The notes: a model not told the origin generated them from the sequence alone. Positions 36,421-45,774 are shown, counted from the stretch's first letter. The stretch: DNA of 64,000 bases from Streptomyces sp. TP-A0874 (GCF_001748085.1 NZ_BBZK01000004.1:1-64000), one strand, 5' to 3'. Translations and numbers: made by a program.

Positions 36421-37548
36421 ATGTACGCACCATCGTCTCCCGCGTCCACCTCGCCCCGGCCGCACCGCTCGCAACAAGGTGGCGGTGACCTGCTGGCCGG
36501 GCCCGGGCGCACGGCGGCAGGAGCAGTGGGCGGCAGGCGTGCGCGCTTGACCTCGGGCGCCGGCGCCCCACCGCCCAGCGGGCGGGTCGACCTGTCCGGC
36601 CCGCAGGGGGTCCAGCTGCGCACCGCGCTCACCGCAGTGCTCCGTATCTGCCCGGAGTTCCACGCGGTCCAGGTGCTCCGCCGCAGCAGCCGCTCAGTGG
36701 TGCTGTTGGGCACGGTCGGTCGGGGAACGGCCGTCGCCAAGTGCCTGCTCGACCACTCGCCCGTGTGGACTGAACGGTTCCACCAGGAGATAGCCGTCTA
36801 CCGCACCTTCGTGCGGCACCGGCCGCCGGTGCGGGTCCCCCGGCTGATCGCCGCCAACGCGGAAGAGGGCACCCTGGTGCTGGAGCGGGTGCCAGGGCGG
36901 ACCGTCTCCCTCCCGCAGCACCGTTTCGAGCCCCAGTCAGGTGCCGATATCCGGGCGACGCTGGAGGCGATCAGCAGGCTCAATCGCTGGCAGCCGCCGA
37001 GCGGCCTGTTCGACCACCCGATCAAGTACGGGGCGCGCATCGCGCGCTACCACGAATTGGGCCTGCTCACCGACCGGGACGTGGAGGATCTACAGAAGCT
37101 GCTGCACGGCTTGGCCACCGCCTCCGCCCAACCGGTGCGGCGTCAGTTCTGTCACGGCGACGCGCTGCTGTCCAACATCCTGCTCTCCCCCACCGGGCCG
37201 GCTCTGGTGGACTGGGAACAGGCGGGCTGGTACCTGCCGGGCTACGACCTGGCCACCCTCTGGTCGGTGCTCGGCGACACCCCGGCGGCCCGACGCCAGA
37301 TCAGCCAGTTCGCCCAGGCCGGAGGAGCGGCCTCGCGCGACGCCTTCCTGGTGAATCTGATGCTGGTGCTCACTCGGGAGGTGCGGAACTGCGAGATGGC
37401 CGTACGCCGGACCATGAGCGAGTCCCTCCCCACCGCCCCCGGGGTACCGACGGCCCCCGGTGAGGCGCAGCGATTGCTGCTGCGGCGGCTCCAGGACGAC
37501 TGCGCTCTGGCTCGCGGGGCGGTGCGCGCGGCGGTCGGCACACGTTGA
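36421..37548 (+). CDS. Aminoglycoside phosphotransferase (APH)-fold kinase, unknown substrate
   Basis: A 375-residue small-molecule kinase of the APH/choline kinase fold. A disordered N-terminus (about 60 residues) precedes the kinase lobes; the catalytic loop [14 protein letters not shown] gives His245, Asp247 and Asn252, and the metal-binding LVDWEQAG gives Asp264. The N-lobe strand [11 protein letters not shown] may carry the ATP-binding lysine. Resistance to an aminoglycoside is not implied: most chromosomal Streptomyces members phosphorylate unknown compounds. The ATG at 36421 is chosen because the upstream frame is non-conserved; the ribosome site AAGGGA is rather distant. It diverges from the nsdA-like gene. 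Confidence 0.82.
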   Translation: MYAPSSPASTSPRPHRSQQGGGDLLAGPGRTAAGAVGGRRARLTSGAGAPPPSGRVDLSGPQGVQLRTALTAVLRICPEFHAVQVLRRSSRSVVLLGTVGRGTAVAKCLLDHSPVWTERFHQEIAVYRTFVRHRPPVRVPRLIAANAEEGTLVLERVPGRTVSLPQHRFEPQSGADIRATLEAISRLNRWQPPSGLFDHPIKYGARIARYHELGLLTDRDVEDLQKLLHGLATASAQPVRRQFCHGDALLSNILLSPTGPALVDWEQAGWYLPGYDLATLWSVLGDTPAARRQISQFAQAGGAASRDAFLVNLMLVLTREVRNCEMAVRRTMSESLPTAPGVPTAPGEAQRLLLRRLQDDCALARGAVRAAVGTR

Positions 37549-37630
37549 GCCGCCGGTGATCCGCAGAATCGGTACGGCACGGCTGAGCCGGCCCTGCTGG
37601 GAGCCGGCTCGGCGATGCCGGACGGGCGGC

Positions 37631-38140
37631 TCAGCCCTGCTGGAACATCTCCGGCGGCAGCGGCTTGAGCAGTTGGTACAGCTCGTCGGTGATGGGCCGG
37701 TCCCAGCTGGCGATGGTGACCAGCACTCCGTCGTCGCGGTCGAACTGCACGCAGGACACGCGGCTTTCGGAGATCTTGACCCTGCGGACGATCAGCAGGT
37801 TGCCGCTGTGCATCACGGGGGTGTCCTCGGTGTCCACCACCCGCACCGGTTCGTCGTTGTCGAGCGCGAGGAGCAGTTGGGCGACTTCGAAGGGGACCTC
37901 GTCGCCCTCCAGCTCACGGGCCGGCGATCCGGCGGGGAGGTTCCCGATGATCATCGCGGGGCCGCGTCCGCCGAACAGGTCGTAGCGGAGGAACACCCCC
38001 TGGCAGCTACCGTCCGGAGCCGGAAGGAGACCGGCCCCGAGATTGCCTGGCCAGTCGCTCGGGTCCATGGCCAGGACGTCGAAGTCCGGCCCGGCGGGCG
38101 TGGCTGCGCTGCGTCGACGGAGGAACGACATGCGGAACAT
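37631..38140 (-). CDS. Conserved hypothetical protein
   Basis: A 169-residue soluble protein without a domain I can name. It has a basic start (MFRMSFLRRRSA), then a body rich in acidic residues and beta-type segments (AMIIGNLPAG, EPVRVVDTEDTPVMHSGNLLIVRRVKI, VLVTIASWDRPITDELYQLLKPLP). Translation could begin at the second Met three codons later; neither has a clear ribosome site. It lies downstream of the DJ-1/PfpI gene on the same strand with a 110-bp gap and converges on the kinase-fold gene. Confidence 0.7.
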   Translation of the reverse strand: MFRMSFLRRRSAATPAGPDFDVLAMDPSDWPGNLGAGLLPAPDGSCQGVFLRYDLFGGRGPAMIIGNLPAGSPARELEGDEVPFEVAQLLLALDNDEPVRVVDTEDTPVMHSGNLLIVRRVKISESRVSCVQFDRDDGVLVTIASWDRPITDELYQLLKPLPPEMFQQG

Positions 38141-38250
38141 GGTACGTGTCCGGTGCCCTTCTCGTGCCGGCGGGCGTCCGCCGCGCCGACGCCCTCACTC
38201 GCCGCCGGCGGTGACGGCGCCGTGCCTGCGGATGACAGGGAGCGGGGCCT

Positions 38251-38802
38251 TCAAGCGGCGACCTTCCCGAACTCCTTCACGAAGGTCTCCTCGAAAGCCT
38301 TGAGGTCGGACGGGCCGCGGCTGGTGATCAGCGTGTTGGGCCCCTCCCGGCTCACCCGCACCTGCTCGTCCACCCAGGTGCCGCCGGCGTTCCGCACATC
38401 CGTCTGCACACTGGGCCACGAAGTGAGCGTCCGACCGCGCACCACATCGGCCTCCACCAGCATCCACAGCGAGTGGCAGATCGCGGCCACCGGCTTGCCC
38501 TCGTCGAAGAACCCCTTGACGAAGGCGACGGCGGTCGGGTCCCGCCGCAGCGCGTCGGGGTTGGCGACCCCGCCGGGCAGCACCAACGCGTCGTAGTCGG
38601 CCACCCGCGCCTGGTCGACCTTCCGGTCCACCGGAAAGGTGTCCGCCTTGTCGAGATGGTTGAACGCCTGGATCTCCCCGGCACCGGTGGAGAGCAGTTC
38701 GGGCGTGCCTCCGGCCGCGATCACCGCCTGCCATGGCCCGGTGAGCTCCACCTGCTCGGTACCTTCCATGGCCACGAGAAAGGCTACCTTCACCTCTGCC
38801 AC
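38251..38802 (-). CDS. DJ-1/PfpI family protein
   Basis: A 183-residue class-I glutamine-amidotransferase-like protein of the PfpI/YhbO type, linked in other bacteria to protease, deglycase or stress-protection activity. The nucleophile elbow PVAAICHSLWML gives Cys109, after DALVLPGGVANPDALR carrying the conserved Gly-rich loop; the C-terminal SRGPSDLKAFEETFVKEF is typical. GTG at 38802 is chosen from three candidates (also 38793 and 38814) because it begins the conserved VKVAFLV strand most naturally; GAGAGGA lies close upstream. It may be co-transcribed with the 37631 gene. Confidence 0.85.
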   Translation of the reverse strand: MAEVKVAFLVAMEGTEQVELTGPWQAVIAAGGTPELLSTGAGEIQAFNHLDKADTFPVDRKVDQARVADYDALVLPGGVANPDALRRDPTAVAFVKGFFDEGKPVAAICHSLWMLVEADVVRGRTLTSWPSVQTDVRNAGGTWVDEQVRVSREGPNTLITSRGPSDLKAFEETFVKEFGKVAA

Positions 38803-39067
38803 GTCCTCTCTCACTGCTCGCGTGGGCTGTCTGGTCAGCGGACGCACGAGTGCCCGGGGGAAAAGCCGCGAAACGGAGAGCGCCCGGCAGCCGTGGTGGC
38901 TCCGATGCTGAGCGCCCGAGACCATCCCGCCTGGCCCGGAGGACGGCGGGACGCCGGCTCAAAGATAGGTGGGGTCGGCGGCGACCGCGATGTCGAGCAC
39001 CAGCGGACCACTGCGCCGGGCGGCGCCCGGCAGCAGGTCCGCGAGGCCGGCCCGCAACTCCTCGTAG
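38803..39067. other. Junction region with a possible C-terminal gene remnant
   Basis: On the minus strand, about 39060 to 38959, a frame ends with SGPLVLDIAVAADPTYL and a stop, reading like the C-terminus of a larger enzyme (a thiamine-diphosphate-type enzyme is one guess) with no body upstream. It abuts the truncated maleylacetate reductase, so two broken genes may meet near 39062. Confidence 0.25.
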
Positions 39068-39657
39068 GGCCTGCCGGGCGGCATGACCGTGGCGTCGGGC
39101 CTGAACGCGATGGCGCACTGCGTCGACTCCTTCTGGGGGCCCCGCACCGACCCGATCGACCGGGCACTGGCCGGGGAGGGGATCCGCAGTCTGGCCGCCG
39201 GTCTACCCGTCGTGGCCGAGGACCCGGCGAACGTGGCCGGTATCGAGCAGACGCTCTACGGCGCCTACCTCGCGGCGGTCTCCTCCGCCAGCGCCGGCTC
39301 CGGCATGCACCACAAGATCTGCCATGTGCTCGGCGGCATGTTCGACCTTCCGCACGCCCAGACCCACGCCGTCGTCCTGCCCCATGTGCTCGCCTTCAAC
39401 GCGCCCAGCGCCCCGGAGGCGGAGCAGCACATCGCACGGGCTTCGGCAGCGCGACCGCCGCCGCCGGGCTGGCCGCACTGCGGACCGAGCTGGACGCCCC
39501 CAAGGCGCTCAAGGACCACGGGATGCCCCGGGAGGGCATCGCCCGGGCGGTGGCACCGGTCCTGGCGGCGATCCCCACCAACAACCCCGCCCCCGCTACC
39601 GAGGACGACATCACCGAACTGCTGCACGCAGCCTGGGAAGGGAGTGACCCGTCATGA
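39068..39657 (+). pseudogene. Maleylacetate reductase, 5'-truncated and frameshifted
   Basis: The C-terminal part of an iron-type alcohol dehydrogenase family maleylacetate reductase, which reduces maleylacetate to 3-oxoadipate. The frame starts with LPGGMTVASGLNAMAHCVD just after an in-frame TAG; the N-terminal ~150 residues (NAD-binding part) are missing. Metal-site motifs SGMHHKICHVLGGMFDLPHAQTHAVVLPHV are intact. At about 39440-39442 the frame shifts: HIARA continues in the next frame as GLAALRTELDAPKAL to the stop at 39657, consistent with loss of one base. The stop overlaps the start of the dioxygenase gene (ATGA), a relic of an operon. Confidence 0.85.
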
Positions 39658-40586
39658 CCGAGGCCGGCTTCGAGACGGCGGAGACGGAGCACGGGCCGCC
39701 GCGGCCCGCGGTCCCCGCCGAGCAGGAGGCCCGGGAGGCCGAGCTCCTGGAGCGTGTCGTGCGCTCCTTCGACCAGTGCCGCGACCCGCGTCTCAAGCAA
39801 CTGATGGGCTCGCTCGTCAAGCATCTGCACGCCTTCCTGCGGGAGGTCCGGCTGACCGAGGAGGAGTGGGCCGCGGCGATCGGCTTCCTCACCGAGGTCG
39901 GCCACATCACCGACGACAGGCGGCAGGAGTTCGTCCTGCTCTCCGACACCCTCGGTGCATCGATGCAGACCGTCGCGATCAACAACGAGGCCTACCGGGA
40001 CGCCACCGAGGCGACCGTCTTCGGCCCCTTCTTCGTCGAGGGATCGCCGCGGATCCCGATCGGCGGCGACATGTCGTTCGGCGCCACCGGCGAGCCGTGC
40101 TGGGTCGAGGGCGCCGTCACCGGCCCCGACGGCGCCCCGCTGGCCGGGGCCCGCATCGAGGTGTGGAAGGCCGACGAGAAGGGCCGTTACGACGTGCAGT
40201 ACGACGACGGTCGGAGCGCAGCCCGTGCCCACCTGTTCACCGACGAGCGGGGGCGCTACAGCTTCTGGGGCATCACACCCACGCCGTACCCGATCCCGCA
40301 CGACGGGCCGGTGGGGCGGATGCTGGCGGCTGTCGGCCGTTCCCCGTACCGCGCCTCACACCTGCACTTCATGGTCACGGCGGAGGGGCACCGGCGGCTC
40401 GTCACACACATCTTCGTCCGCGGTGACGAACTGCTCGACCGGGACAGCGTCTTCGGCGTCAAGGAGTCGCTGATCAAGGACTTCGAGAAGCGGGCCCCCG
40501 GCACACCCACTCCGGACGGCCGCCGGATCGAGGGCGCCTGGTCGCAGGTCCGGTTCGACATCGTGCTGGCTCCGGCCGGCCTCTGA
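39654..40586 (+). CDS. Hydroxyquinol 1,2-dioxygenase (intradiol)
   Basis: A non-heme Fe(III) intradiol dioxygenase that cleaves hydroxyquinol to maleylacetate. The 310-residue product has the helical N-terminal dimerisation domain (to about 120, with [23 protein letters not shown]) and the beta-sandwich catalytic domain. Iron ligands expected in the family are visible: the Tyr in [10 protein letters not shown] or [16 protein letters not shown] region, and His236 and His238 in [12 protein letters not shown]. The [18 protein letters not shown] segment favours hydroxyquinol over catechol enzymes. It is apparently intact, but both neighbours in the pathway (maleylacetate reductase, transporter) are broken, so its product cannot be processed here. 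GGGAG precedes the ATG; a hairpin follows. Confidence 0.9.
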   Translation: MTEAGFETAETEHGPPRPAVPAEQEAREAELLERVVRSFDQCRDPRLKQLMGSLVKHLHAFLREVRLTEEEWAAAIGFLTEVGHITDDRRQEFVLLSDTLGASMQTVAINNEAYRDATEATVFGPFFVEGSPRIPIGGDMSFGATGEPCWVEGAVTGPDGAPLAGARIEVWKADEKGRYDVQYDDGRSAARAHLFTDERGRYSFWGITPTPYPIPHDGPVGRMLAAVGRSPYRASHLHFMVTAEGHRRLVTHIFVRGDELLDRDSVFGVKESLIKDFEKRAPGTPTPDGRRIEGAWSQVRFDIVLAPAGL

Positions 40587-41013
40587 GCAGCGCGCCACCA
40601 GGCACGTGACCAGCCGTCAACTGCCCTCGGGGCGGCTCGGGGCCCGCCCCGAGCCGTCGGGAGGCGGCCCGTTGCGCCGCCACGGCCGCGGGCCGCCCTC
40701 CACACCGGCGGCCCACCTCGACGCGAGCCCGCCGGGACCACCCCGGTGGATGTACGACACCCAGGCGGAGCGCCTCGTCCGGCCCCCGGCGAAGCGTAAC
40801 CGCCACGCGGCACCTGGCATCGGCGCCGCCGCAGGCCACCACCGCCCGACACGGCACCGGACGGCCCGCGGCCAGCGGATTGCGACTCACGGCGCGTGTC
40901 AACAGCCCCAGCTTCGGCCGACTCCACTCCGCAGGCCACCGCCGGCACTCGACAGCCGGCTTCCGGCACACCGCGGCGGACCGGAGTCTCTCCAGGAGAA
41001 CGGAGCGCGTCAC
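40587..41013. other. Region between the dioxygenase and the transporter pseudogene
   Basis: Contains the terminator-like hairpin at 40633-40656 and then no supported gene. AGGAG near 41000 precedes the transporter remnant. Confidence 0.5.
40633..40656 (+). terminator. Hairpin after hydroxyquinol dioxygenase
   Basis: A perfect 10-bp stem CGGCTCGGGG/CCCCGAGCCG with a 4-base loop lies 47 bp past the stop codon. There is no U tract. Confidence 0.65.
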
Positions 41014-41649
41014 ATGTCCGCGACCAGAGCAACCGCAGGCCCCGTCAGCGGACGCAGTACACACTGGGTCCTGCTGATCTGCTGCCTCACCGTCATCTTC
41101 GACGGCTACGACCTGATCGTCTAGGGGGCGATCGTCCCCGACCTCCTCGCCTACGACTCCTGGGCGCTGACGGCTTCCGAGGTCGGCCACATCGGAAGCC
41201 TCCCGCTCGGCGCCCTCGCCGACCGTTGGGGCGAGAAGCTGGTCATCGCCTCCTCCTCTGCCTCGCGGCGGTCGCCGTACTTCTGTTCATCACGAAACCC
41301 TCCACCGTCCCACTGCTCCTCGTCGGCGCGCTCGCCGGCTTCGGGTCGAACACGCAGACGCTGGTGAACGCGTTCATCGGCGGCCTCTACCCGTCGAAGG
41401 TGCGGGCGTCGGCCCTCGGCTGGGCCCTGGGGGGGGGGCGGTCGGATCGGCGGCATCCTCGGTCCCACCTACGGCGGTTGTGTGCTCACCCCGGTCAACA
41501 GCGACTCGCTCTCCGACAACTGGGTGTTCTACGCGTTCGCCATCCCGGCGGTGCTCGCCGCGGTCCTGACCGTCCTGGTGCCCACCAGCCCTCGGCGGGA
41601 TCCGGTCGAGCGCACCCACGCCCCGGCCGTGGCCGAGCCGCGGGCCTGA
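41014..41649 (+). pseudogene. Aromatic-acid:proton symporter (MFS, AAHS-type), multiply disrupted
   Basis: Remnant of a major-facilitator transporter for aromatic acids. It starts with a good AGGAG site and the AAHS signature FDGYDLIV, then an amber TAG (41122-41124) stands where relatives have Tyr (DLIVYG). Homology resumes as GAIVPDLLAYDSWALTASEVGHIGS but jumps to LPLGALADRWGEK, then changes frame into VLLFITKPSTVPLLLVGALAGFGSNTQTLVNAFIGGLYPSKVRASALGW. A run of ten G (41429-41438) marks another shift into IGGILGPTYGG and the C-terminal VFYAFAIPAVLAAVL, ending at 41649. It totals about half the normal length, so internal segments are deleted. Context ties it to the hydroxyquinol genes. Confidence 0.85.
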
Positions 41650-41968
41650 GGAACATCCGGGGCGGCGGGTCGGGCATCCGAAAAGGAGGTGACAGCCCGG
41701 GCCGCCGCCCTGCTATGTTGTTCGGGCTTCTGTTGCCGCCGATCGGAGTAGGACGTTGCTCGTCTGAGGTCCTGAGACACCGTGTCCCCCGTCCGTGTGG
41801 GGACGCCACGTGCGACCTCGGCGTCAGAGCCGTCCTTGCGGAGCGGGGCTCTCGGCAGTTCTCCCGCTCCCCGGGCTTCACTCCTCTCCGGCCGACGGCG
41901 GGTCGCCGCCTCCCAGTGTCTCGACACGCGTTTGCCCCTGACCGGATCACGCAACCGCGGAGACCCTC
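41650..41968 (+). promoter_or_regulatory. Structured leader/promoter region of the ABC-F gene
   Basis: A long inverted repeat (41660-41675 with 41695-41710, 14 of 16 paired) holds a near-perfect anti-ribosome-site complement AAAAGGAGGTGA (41681-41692) in its loop, without a start codon at usable distance. GTGACA (41689) and TATGTT (41714) could form a -35/-10 pair, with a rather long 19-bp spacer. Downstream are further hairpins, GTCCCC/GGGGAC (41784-41804) and GGAGCGGG/CCCGCTCC (41840-41870). A 240-base structured leader would suit ribosome-mediated attenuation, known for several antibiotic-induced ABC-F genes; this is inference. Confidence 0.45.
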
Positions 41969-43597
41969 ATGGCTCATTCCGTCACCTGTTCCTCCCTCTC
42001 CTTCGCCTGGCCCGACGGCACCTCCGTCTTCGAGGAGCTCGACGCCGCCTTCGGCCCCGGCAGAACCGGACTCGTCGGTGTCAACGGCTCGGGCAAATCG
42101 ACCCTGCTGAAACTGATCGCCGGCCGACTCTCCCCGGCCGACGGCACCGTCCGGGTGGCCGGCACCATCGGCCACCTCCCGCAGGACATCACGCTCGACA
42201 CCGCCACGCGGGTGGACGAGACGCTCGGTGTCGCCGCCCAGCGGGCGGCGCTGCACGCCATCGAGTCCGGCGACGCGGCCGAGGAGCACTTCGAGACCGT
42301 CGGCGATGACTGGGACGTCGAGGAACGCGCTCTGGCCGCCCTCGGCGAACTCGGCCTCGACCACATCGGACTCGACCGCACCTTGGGCGAGGTGTCCGGC
42401 GGCGAGTCCGTGCTGCTCCGGCTCGCGGCGCTGCTGCTGCGCCGCCCGGACATCCTGCTGCTGGACGAACCGACAAGCAGCCTCGACCTGTACGCGCGGC
42501 GGCGGCTCCACGCCGCCGTCGCCTCCTGGCCGGGCGTCATGATCGTGGTCAGCCACGACCGGGAGCTGCTGAAACTCGTGGACCAGGTCGCCGACCTGCG
42601 CGCAGGCGGCATCACCTGGTTCGGCGGCAACTTCTCAGCCTACGAGGAGGCCCTCGCCGTCGAACAGGAGGCCGCCGAGCGCATGGTCCGCGTCGCGGAG
42701 GCCGATCTGCGCAAGCAGAGGCGCGAACTGGTCGACGCCCAGGTCAAGCTGGCCCGCCGCAAGAGGTACGGCCAGAAGATGTGGGACCAGAAGCGCGAAC
42801 CGAAAATCGTCATGGGGCTGCGCAAACGCGCGGCGCAGCAGTCCGCGGGCAAGCACCGGGTGATGCACGAGGAGAGACTGGCCGAGGCCAGGGAGCGGCT
42901 CGACGAGGCGGTGGAGGCCGTGCGGGACGACGGCGAGATCCGCGTCGACCTGCCGTACACCGCTGTGCCGCCGGGCCGGTCGGTGCTGACGCTACGCGAT
43001 CTGGAGCTGGTCCACGGCGCTCGCGTGGCCGGCGGGTACGACCTCCACGGTGCCGAGCGCATCGCGCTGGTGGGGCGCAACGGCGCGGGCAAGACGACGC
43101 TGCTGCGCACCATCGCCGGGGAGCTGGCTCCGGTGTCGGGCGAGGTGGCGGTACACGTGCCGGCACGGTTCCTGCCCCAGCGGCTGGACATCCTCGACGG
43201 GGAGCTGAGCGTCGCGGAGAACGTGGCCCGTTTCGCGTCGGGCGCCACCGACAACCTGATCAGGTCGCGGCTGGCCCGCTTCCTGTTCCGGGGTGCCCGC
43301 GCCGACCGGAAGGCGGCGACCCTCTCCGGCGGCGAGCGGTTCCGGGCGGCGCTGGCCGCGCTGATGCTTGCCGATCCGGCGCCGCAGCTGCTGATGCTGG
43401 ACGAGCCGACGAACAACCTGGACATGGTGAGCGTCCGGCAGCTCACCACGGCCTTGGAGTCGTACGAGGGCGCGCTGCTGGTGGCCAGCCACGACCTACC
43501 GTTCCTCGCCTCGCTGGGGATCACTCGGTGGCTGCTGCTGGAGGAGGGAGAGCTGACGGAGACCGCACCGGGGGCGCTGGGCGCCACGGACGACTGA
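41969..43597 (+). CDS. ABC-F family ATPase (ribosome-associated, possible antibiotic resistance)
   Basis: A 542-residue soluble protein with two ABC ATPase domains and no membrane segments. Domain 1: Walker A GVNGSGKST, signature VSGGESVLLRLA, Walker B LLLDEPTSSLD. The inter-domain arm (about 225-325) is charged and helical (ARRKRYGQKMWDQKREPK). Domain 2: Walker A GRNGAGKTT, signature LSGGERFRAALA, Walker B LMLDEPTNNLD. ABC-F proteins bind the ribosomal E site; some displace macrolides, lincosamides or pleuromutilins. Here the arm is moderately long, but sequence alone does not tell a resistance factor from a housekeeping member. The structured leader upstream points to induction at the level of attenuation. 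Confidence 0.9.
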   Translation: MAHSVTCSSLSFAWPDGTSVFEELDAAFGPGRTGLVGVNGSGKSTLLKLIAGRLSPADGTVRVAGTIGHLPQDITLDTATRVDETLGVAAQRAALHAIESGDAAEEHFETVGDDWDVEERALAALGELGLDHIGLDRTLGEVSGGESVLLRLAALLLRRPDILLLDEPTSSLDLYARRRLHAAVASWPGVMIVVSHDRELLKLVDQVADLRAGGITWFGGNFSAYEEALAVEQEAAERMVRVAEADLRKQRRELVDAQVKLARRKRYGQKMWDQKREPKIVMGLRKRAAQQSAGKHRVMHEERLAEARERLDEAVEAVRDDGEIRVDLPYTAVPPGRSVLTLRDLELVHGARVAGGYDLHGAERIALVGRNGAGKTTLLRTIAGELAPVSGEVAVHVPARFLPQRLDILDGELSVAENVARFASGATDNLIRSRLARFLFRGARADRKAATLSGGERFRAALAALMLADPAPQLLMLDEPTNNLDMVSVRQLTTALESYEGALLVASHDLPFLASLGITRWLLLEEGELTETAPGALGATDD

Positions 43598-43977
43598 CGC
43601 GGTGCGCGGCGGCCGGTCGGCTCCTTCGGCAGCGCCCCGCGGCATGGTGGGCCTATGTGCGGAAGGCGCCGAACGGACTCGGGATCCGCGCCGGCCCCAG
43701 TACCGGCGCCGGTGTTCGTGGCCGCTCCCGCCAGTGGCACCGAGGTCGAGGCCGGCTGCTGGAGCACCGGCACTTCCGTCAGGGGCTGCAACTCCAGGTC
43801 CGCAGTCATCCGGCCCTCGCACCAGCGCACTCGCCACCCCGCGCCGCGGGTACCGCCTCCGTCAGGGGACCGCAGCCGGAAAACAGGCCCCCGCGCGGCC
43901 TTGACACAGCCCTTTCCTCGGAAGAATGTTCCGTCTACTGATCCACTGTCCGAAAGTTATTTTCAGGAGGGTGTCGC
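43598..43977. other. Region between the ABC-F and beta-lactamase-fold genes
   Basis: No gene is supported; the open frames here lack homology and good starts. Its last 80 bases are AT-rich and carry the promoter listed at 43901. Confidence 0.5.
43901..43929 (+). promoter_or_regulatory. Putative housekeeping-type promoter of the beta-lactamase-fold gene
   Basis: TTGACA (43901-43906), a 17-bp spacer and GAATGT (43924-43929), followed by an AT-rich leader and AGGAGGG seven bases before the ATG at 43978. The consensus -35 and ideal spacing are rare in this window. Confidence 0.6.
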
Positions 43978-45774
43978 ATGACCGAGGAAGCGGGAAGCGT
44001 CGGCAGAGCGCTGTCACGGAGGCGGTTCGCGGCAGGGGTGCTCGCGTTCGGCGGCTCCCTCGTGCTGCTCTCCGCTCCCGGCGGAGCGGCCCAGGCCGCC
44101 GCGCCGACCGGCGGGAACCGGGGCCGGGTGCTGCACCGGGGCTCGGCTCGGCAGGCCGGTCTGCTCCCGGAGCACCTGCGGCAACTGGTCTCCGACGCGC
44201 GCACGTACCTCGGCCCCTCCCCCGAGCATCCCTGGTACGCGGGCGCCGTGATCCTCGCCGGGCGCGGCCACACGGTCGCCCTCCACGAGCCGATCGGCAA
44301 GGCGGTCCGCTACCGGGACTACGACGAGGCCACCGACACAGGTGTCGAGTTCCCCGCCGAGCAGCAGATCCCGATGGCCGACGACACGATCTTCGACCTC
44401 GCCTCGGTCTCCAAGCTCTTCACCTCGATCCTCGCCGTCCAGCAGATCGAACGGGGCACGCTCGAACTCGAGGCGGCGGCCTCCTCGTACCTCCCGGAGT
44501 TCGCGGCGGCGGGCAAGCAGGACATCACCATCCGTCAGCTGCTCACCCACACCTCCGGTTTCCGGTCCTGGATCCCGCTCTACGAGGAGCCGACCCGGGA
44601 GGGGATGCTCCAACTGCTCTGGGACGAGGAGCCGGAGAGCCAGCCCGGCACGGTGTACCTGTACTCCGACCTGAACCTCATCTCGCTCCAGCTGGTCCTG
44701 GAGCGGATCACCGGCCGCCCGCTCGACCGGCTGCTGCGGGAGGAGATCACCGGACCGCTGGGGATGCGCCACACCCGCTACAACCCACCCGCCTCCTGGA
44801 AGCCCAGGATCGCCGCCACCGAGGTGGCGCGCCCGCCGTGGAGCGGACTTGACCGCGGCCTGGTCTGGGGCGAGGTCCATGACGAGAACGCGCACGCCTT
44901 CGGGGGCGTGGCCGGGCACGCCGGGGTCTTCTCCAACGCCTGGGACCTGGCGGTGCTCTGCCGCACCCTGCTGGACGGCGGGGCGTACGGCGGGGCCCGG
45001 ATCCTCCGAGCCGAATCGGTGGAACTGCTGTTCACCGACTTCAACACGGCCTTCCCCGGCGACGAGCACGGTCTCGGTTTCGAGCTCTACCAGCACTGGT
45101 ACATGGGTGCGATGGCCACTCCACGCACCGCTGGGCACACCGGCTTCACCGGTACCTGCCTGGTCCTCGACCCGAGCACCGACACCTTCCTCGTCCTGCT
45201 GGGCAACTCCGTGCACCCGGTTCGCGACTGGCGGTCGGGCAGCGCACCCCGAGTGTCGGCCGCCAACCATCTGGCCCGGGCGGTCCCGGTGCCCCCGGCA
45301 CACGGGCGCACCGCCTGGTTCTCCGGCATGGCCAGCGACACCGAGGCCACGCTGACACTGCCGGAGCTGACGGTGAACCAGCAGCGGGCGCGGTTGAGCT
45401 TCTCCCTCTGGTGGGACACCGAGCCCGGCTCCGACCCGGTGCGGCTGGAGGCGTCCGCGGACGGCGGTGAGACCTGGCAGCCGGTGCCCTTCACCACCGA
45501 GCGCGGCGGCCGCCCGCCCGAGCCGCACCCGGACGGCACGGCCCGGGGCTGGTCGGGCCGCGCCTGGCACCGGGCGCACGCCGATCTCGGGCCCTGGCGC
45601 GGGACTCCCGTCCGGCTGCGGTGGAACTACACCACGGACCCGCTCTACGTCGGGCGGGGGGTATACGTGGACGGCATCCGGGTCACCGACGGGAGCCGCC
45701 CGCTTTTCGACGACGAACGCCCGAAGGACGCCCGCAAGGTGGCGGCGGACGGCTGGTCGGCCTCCGCGAACTGA
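43978..45774 (+). CDS. Tat-exported serine hydrolase, beta-lactamase (S12) fold with C-terminal sandwich domain
   Basis: A 598-residue exported protein. The N-terminus has a twin-arginine signal, SRRRFAAGVLAFGGSLVLL, with cleavage likely near AQAAA. The penicillin-binding-like domain (about 45-430) has the catalytic Ser143-x-x-Lys146 in ASVSKLF, Tyr229 in YLYSDLN, and the third motif HTGFTG in place of KTG. A C-terminal beta-sandwich (about 440-580) with SLWWDTEPGSD and VRLRWNYTTDP follows, like domains attached to secreted peptidases. The likely role is an esterase, D-amino-acid peptidase or N-acetylmuramyl-related hydrolase; antibiotic hydrolysis is not indicated. A strong promoter and AGGAGGG site lie upstream. 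Confidence 0.88.
   Translation: MTEEAGSVGRALSRRRFAAGVLAFGGSLVLLSAPGGAAQAAAPTGGNRGRVLHRGSARQAGLLPEHLRQLVSDARTYLGPSPEHPWYAGAVILAGRGHTVALHEPIGKAVRYRDYDEATDTGVEFPAEQQIPMADDTIFDLASVSKLFTSILAVQQIERGTLELEAAASSYLPEFAAAGKQDITIRQLLTHTSGFRSWIPLYEEPTREGMLQLLWDEEPESQPGTVYLYSDLNLISLQLVLERITGRPLDRLLREEITGPLGMRHTRYNPPASWKPRIAATEVARPPWSGLDRGLVWGEVHDENAHAFGGVAGHAGVFSNAWDLAVLCRTLLDGGAYGGARILRAESVELLFTDFNTAFPGDEHGLGFELYQHWYMGAMATPRTAGHTGFTGTCLVLDPSTDTFLVLLGNSVHPVRDWRSGSAPRVSAANHLARAVPVPPAHGRTAWFSGMASDTEATLTLPELTVNQQRARLSFSLWWDTEPGSDPVRLEASADGGETWQPVPFTTERGGRPPEPHPDGTARGWSGRAWHRAHADLGPWRGTPVRLRWNYTTDPLYVGRGVYVDGIRVTDGSRPLFDDERPKDARKVAADGWSASAN

Noticed and set aside
36421..37548. Aminoglycoside resistance gene
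   Set aside because: Only the general APH fold is visible; chromosomal members of this fold usually have unrelated substrates.
41715..42110. ORF from ATG 41715 as a leader peptide for the ABC-F gene
   Set aside because: The ribosome-site-like motif is over 20 bases away, the frame is not short and it runs 140 bp into the ABC-F gene in another frame.
43655..43981. 108-codon frame between the ABC-F and beta-lactamase-fold genes
   Set aside because: No ribosome site, low-complexity composition and it crosses the promoter of the next gene.
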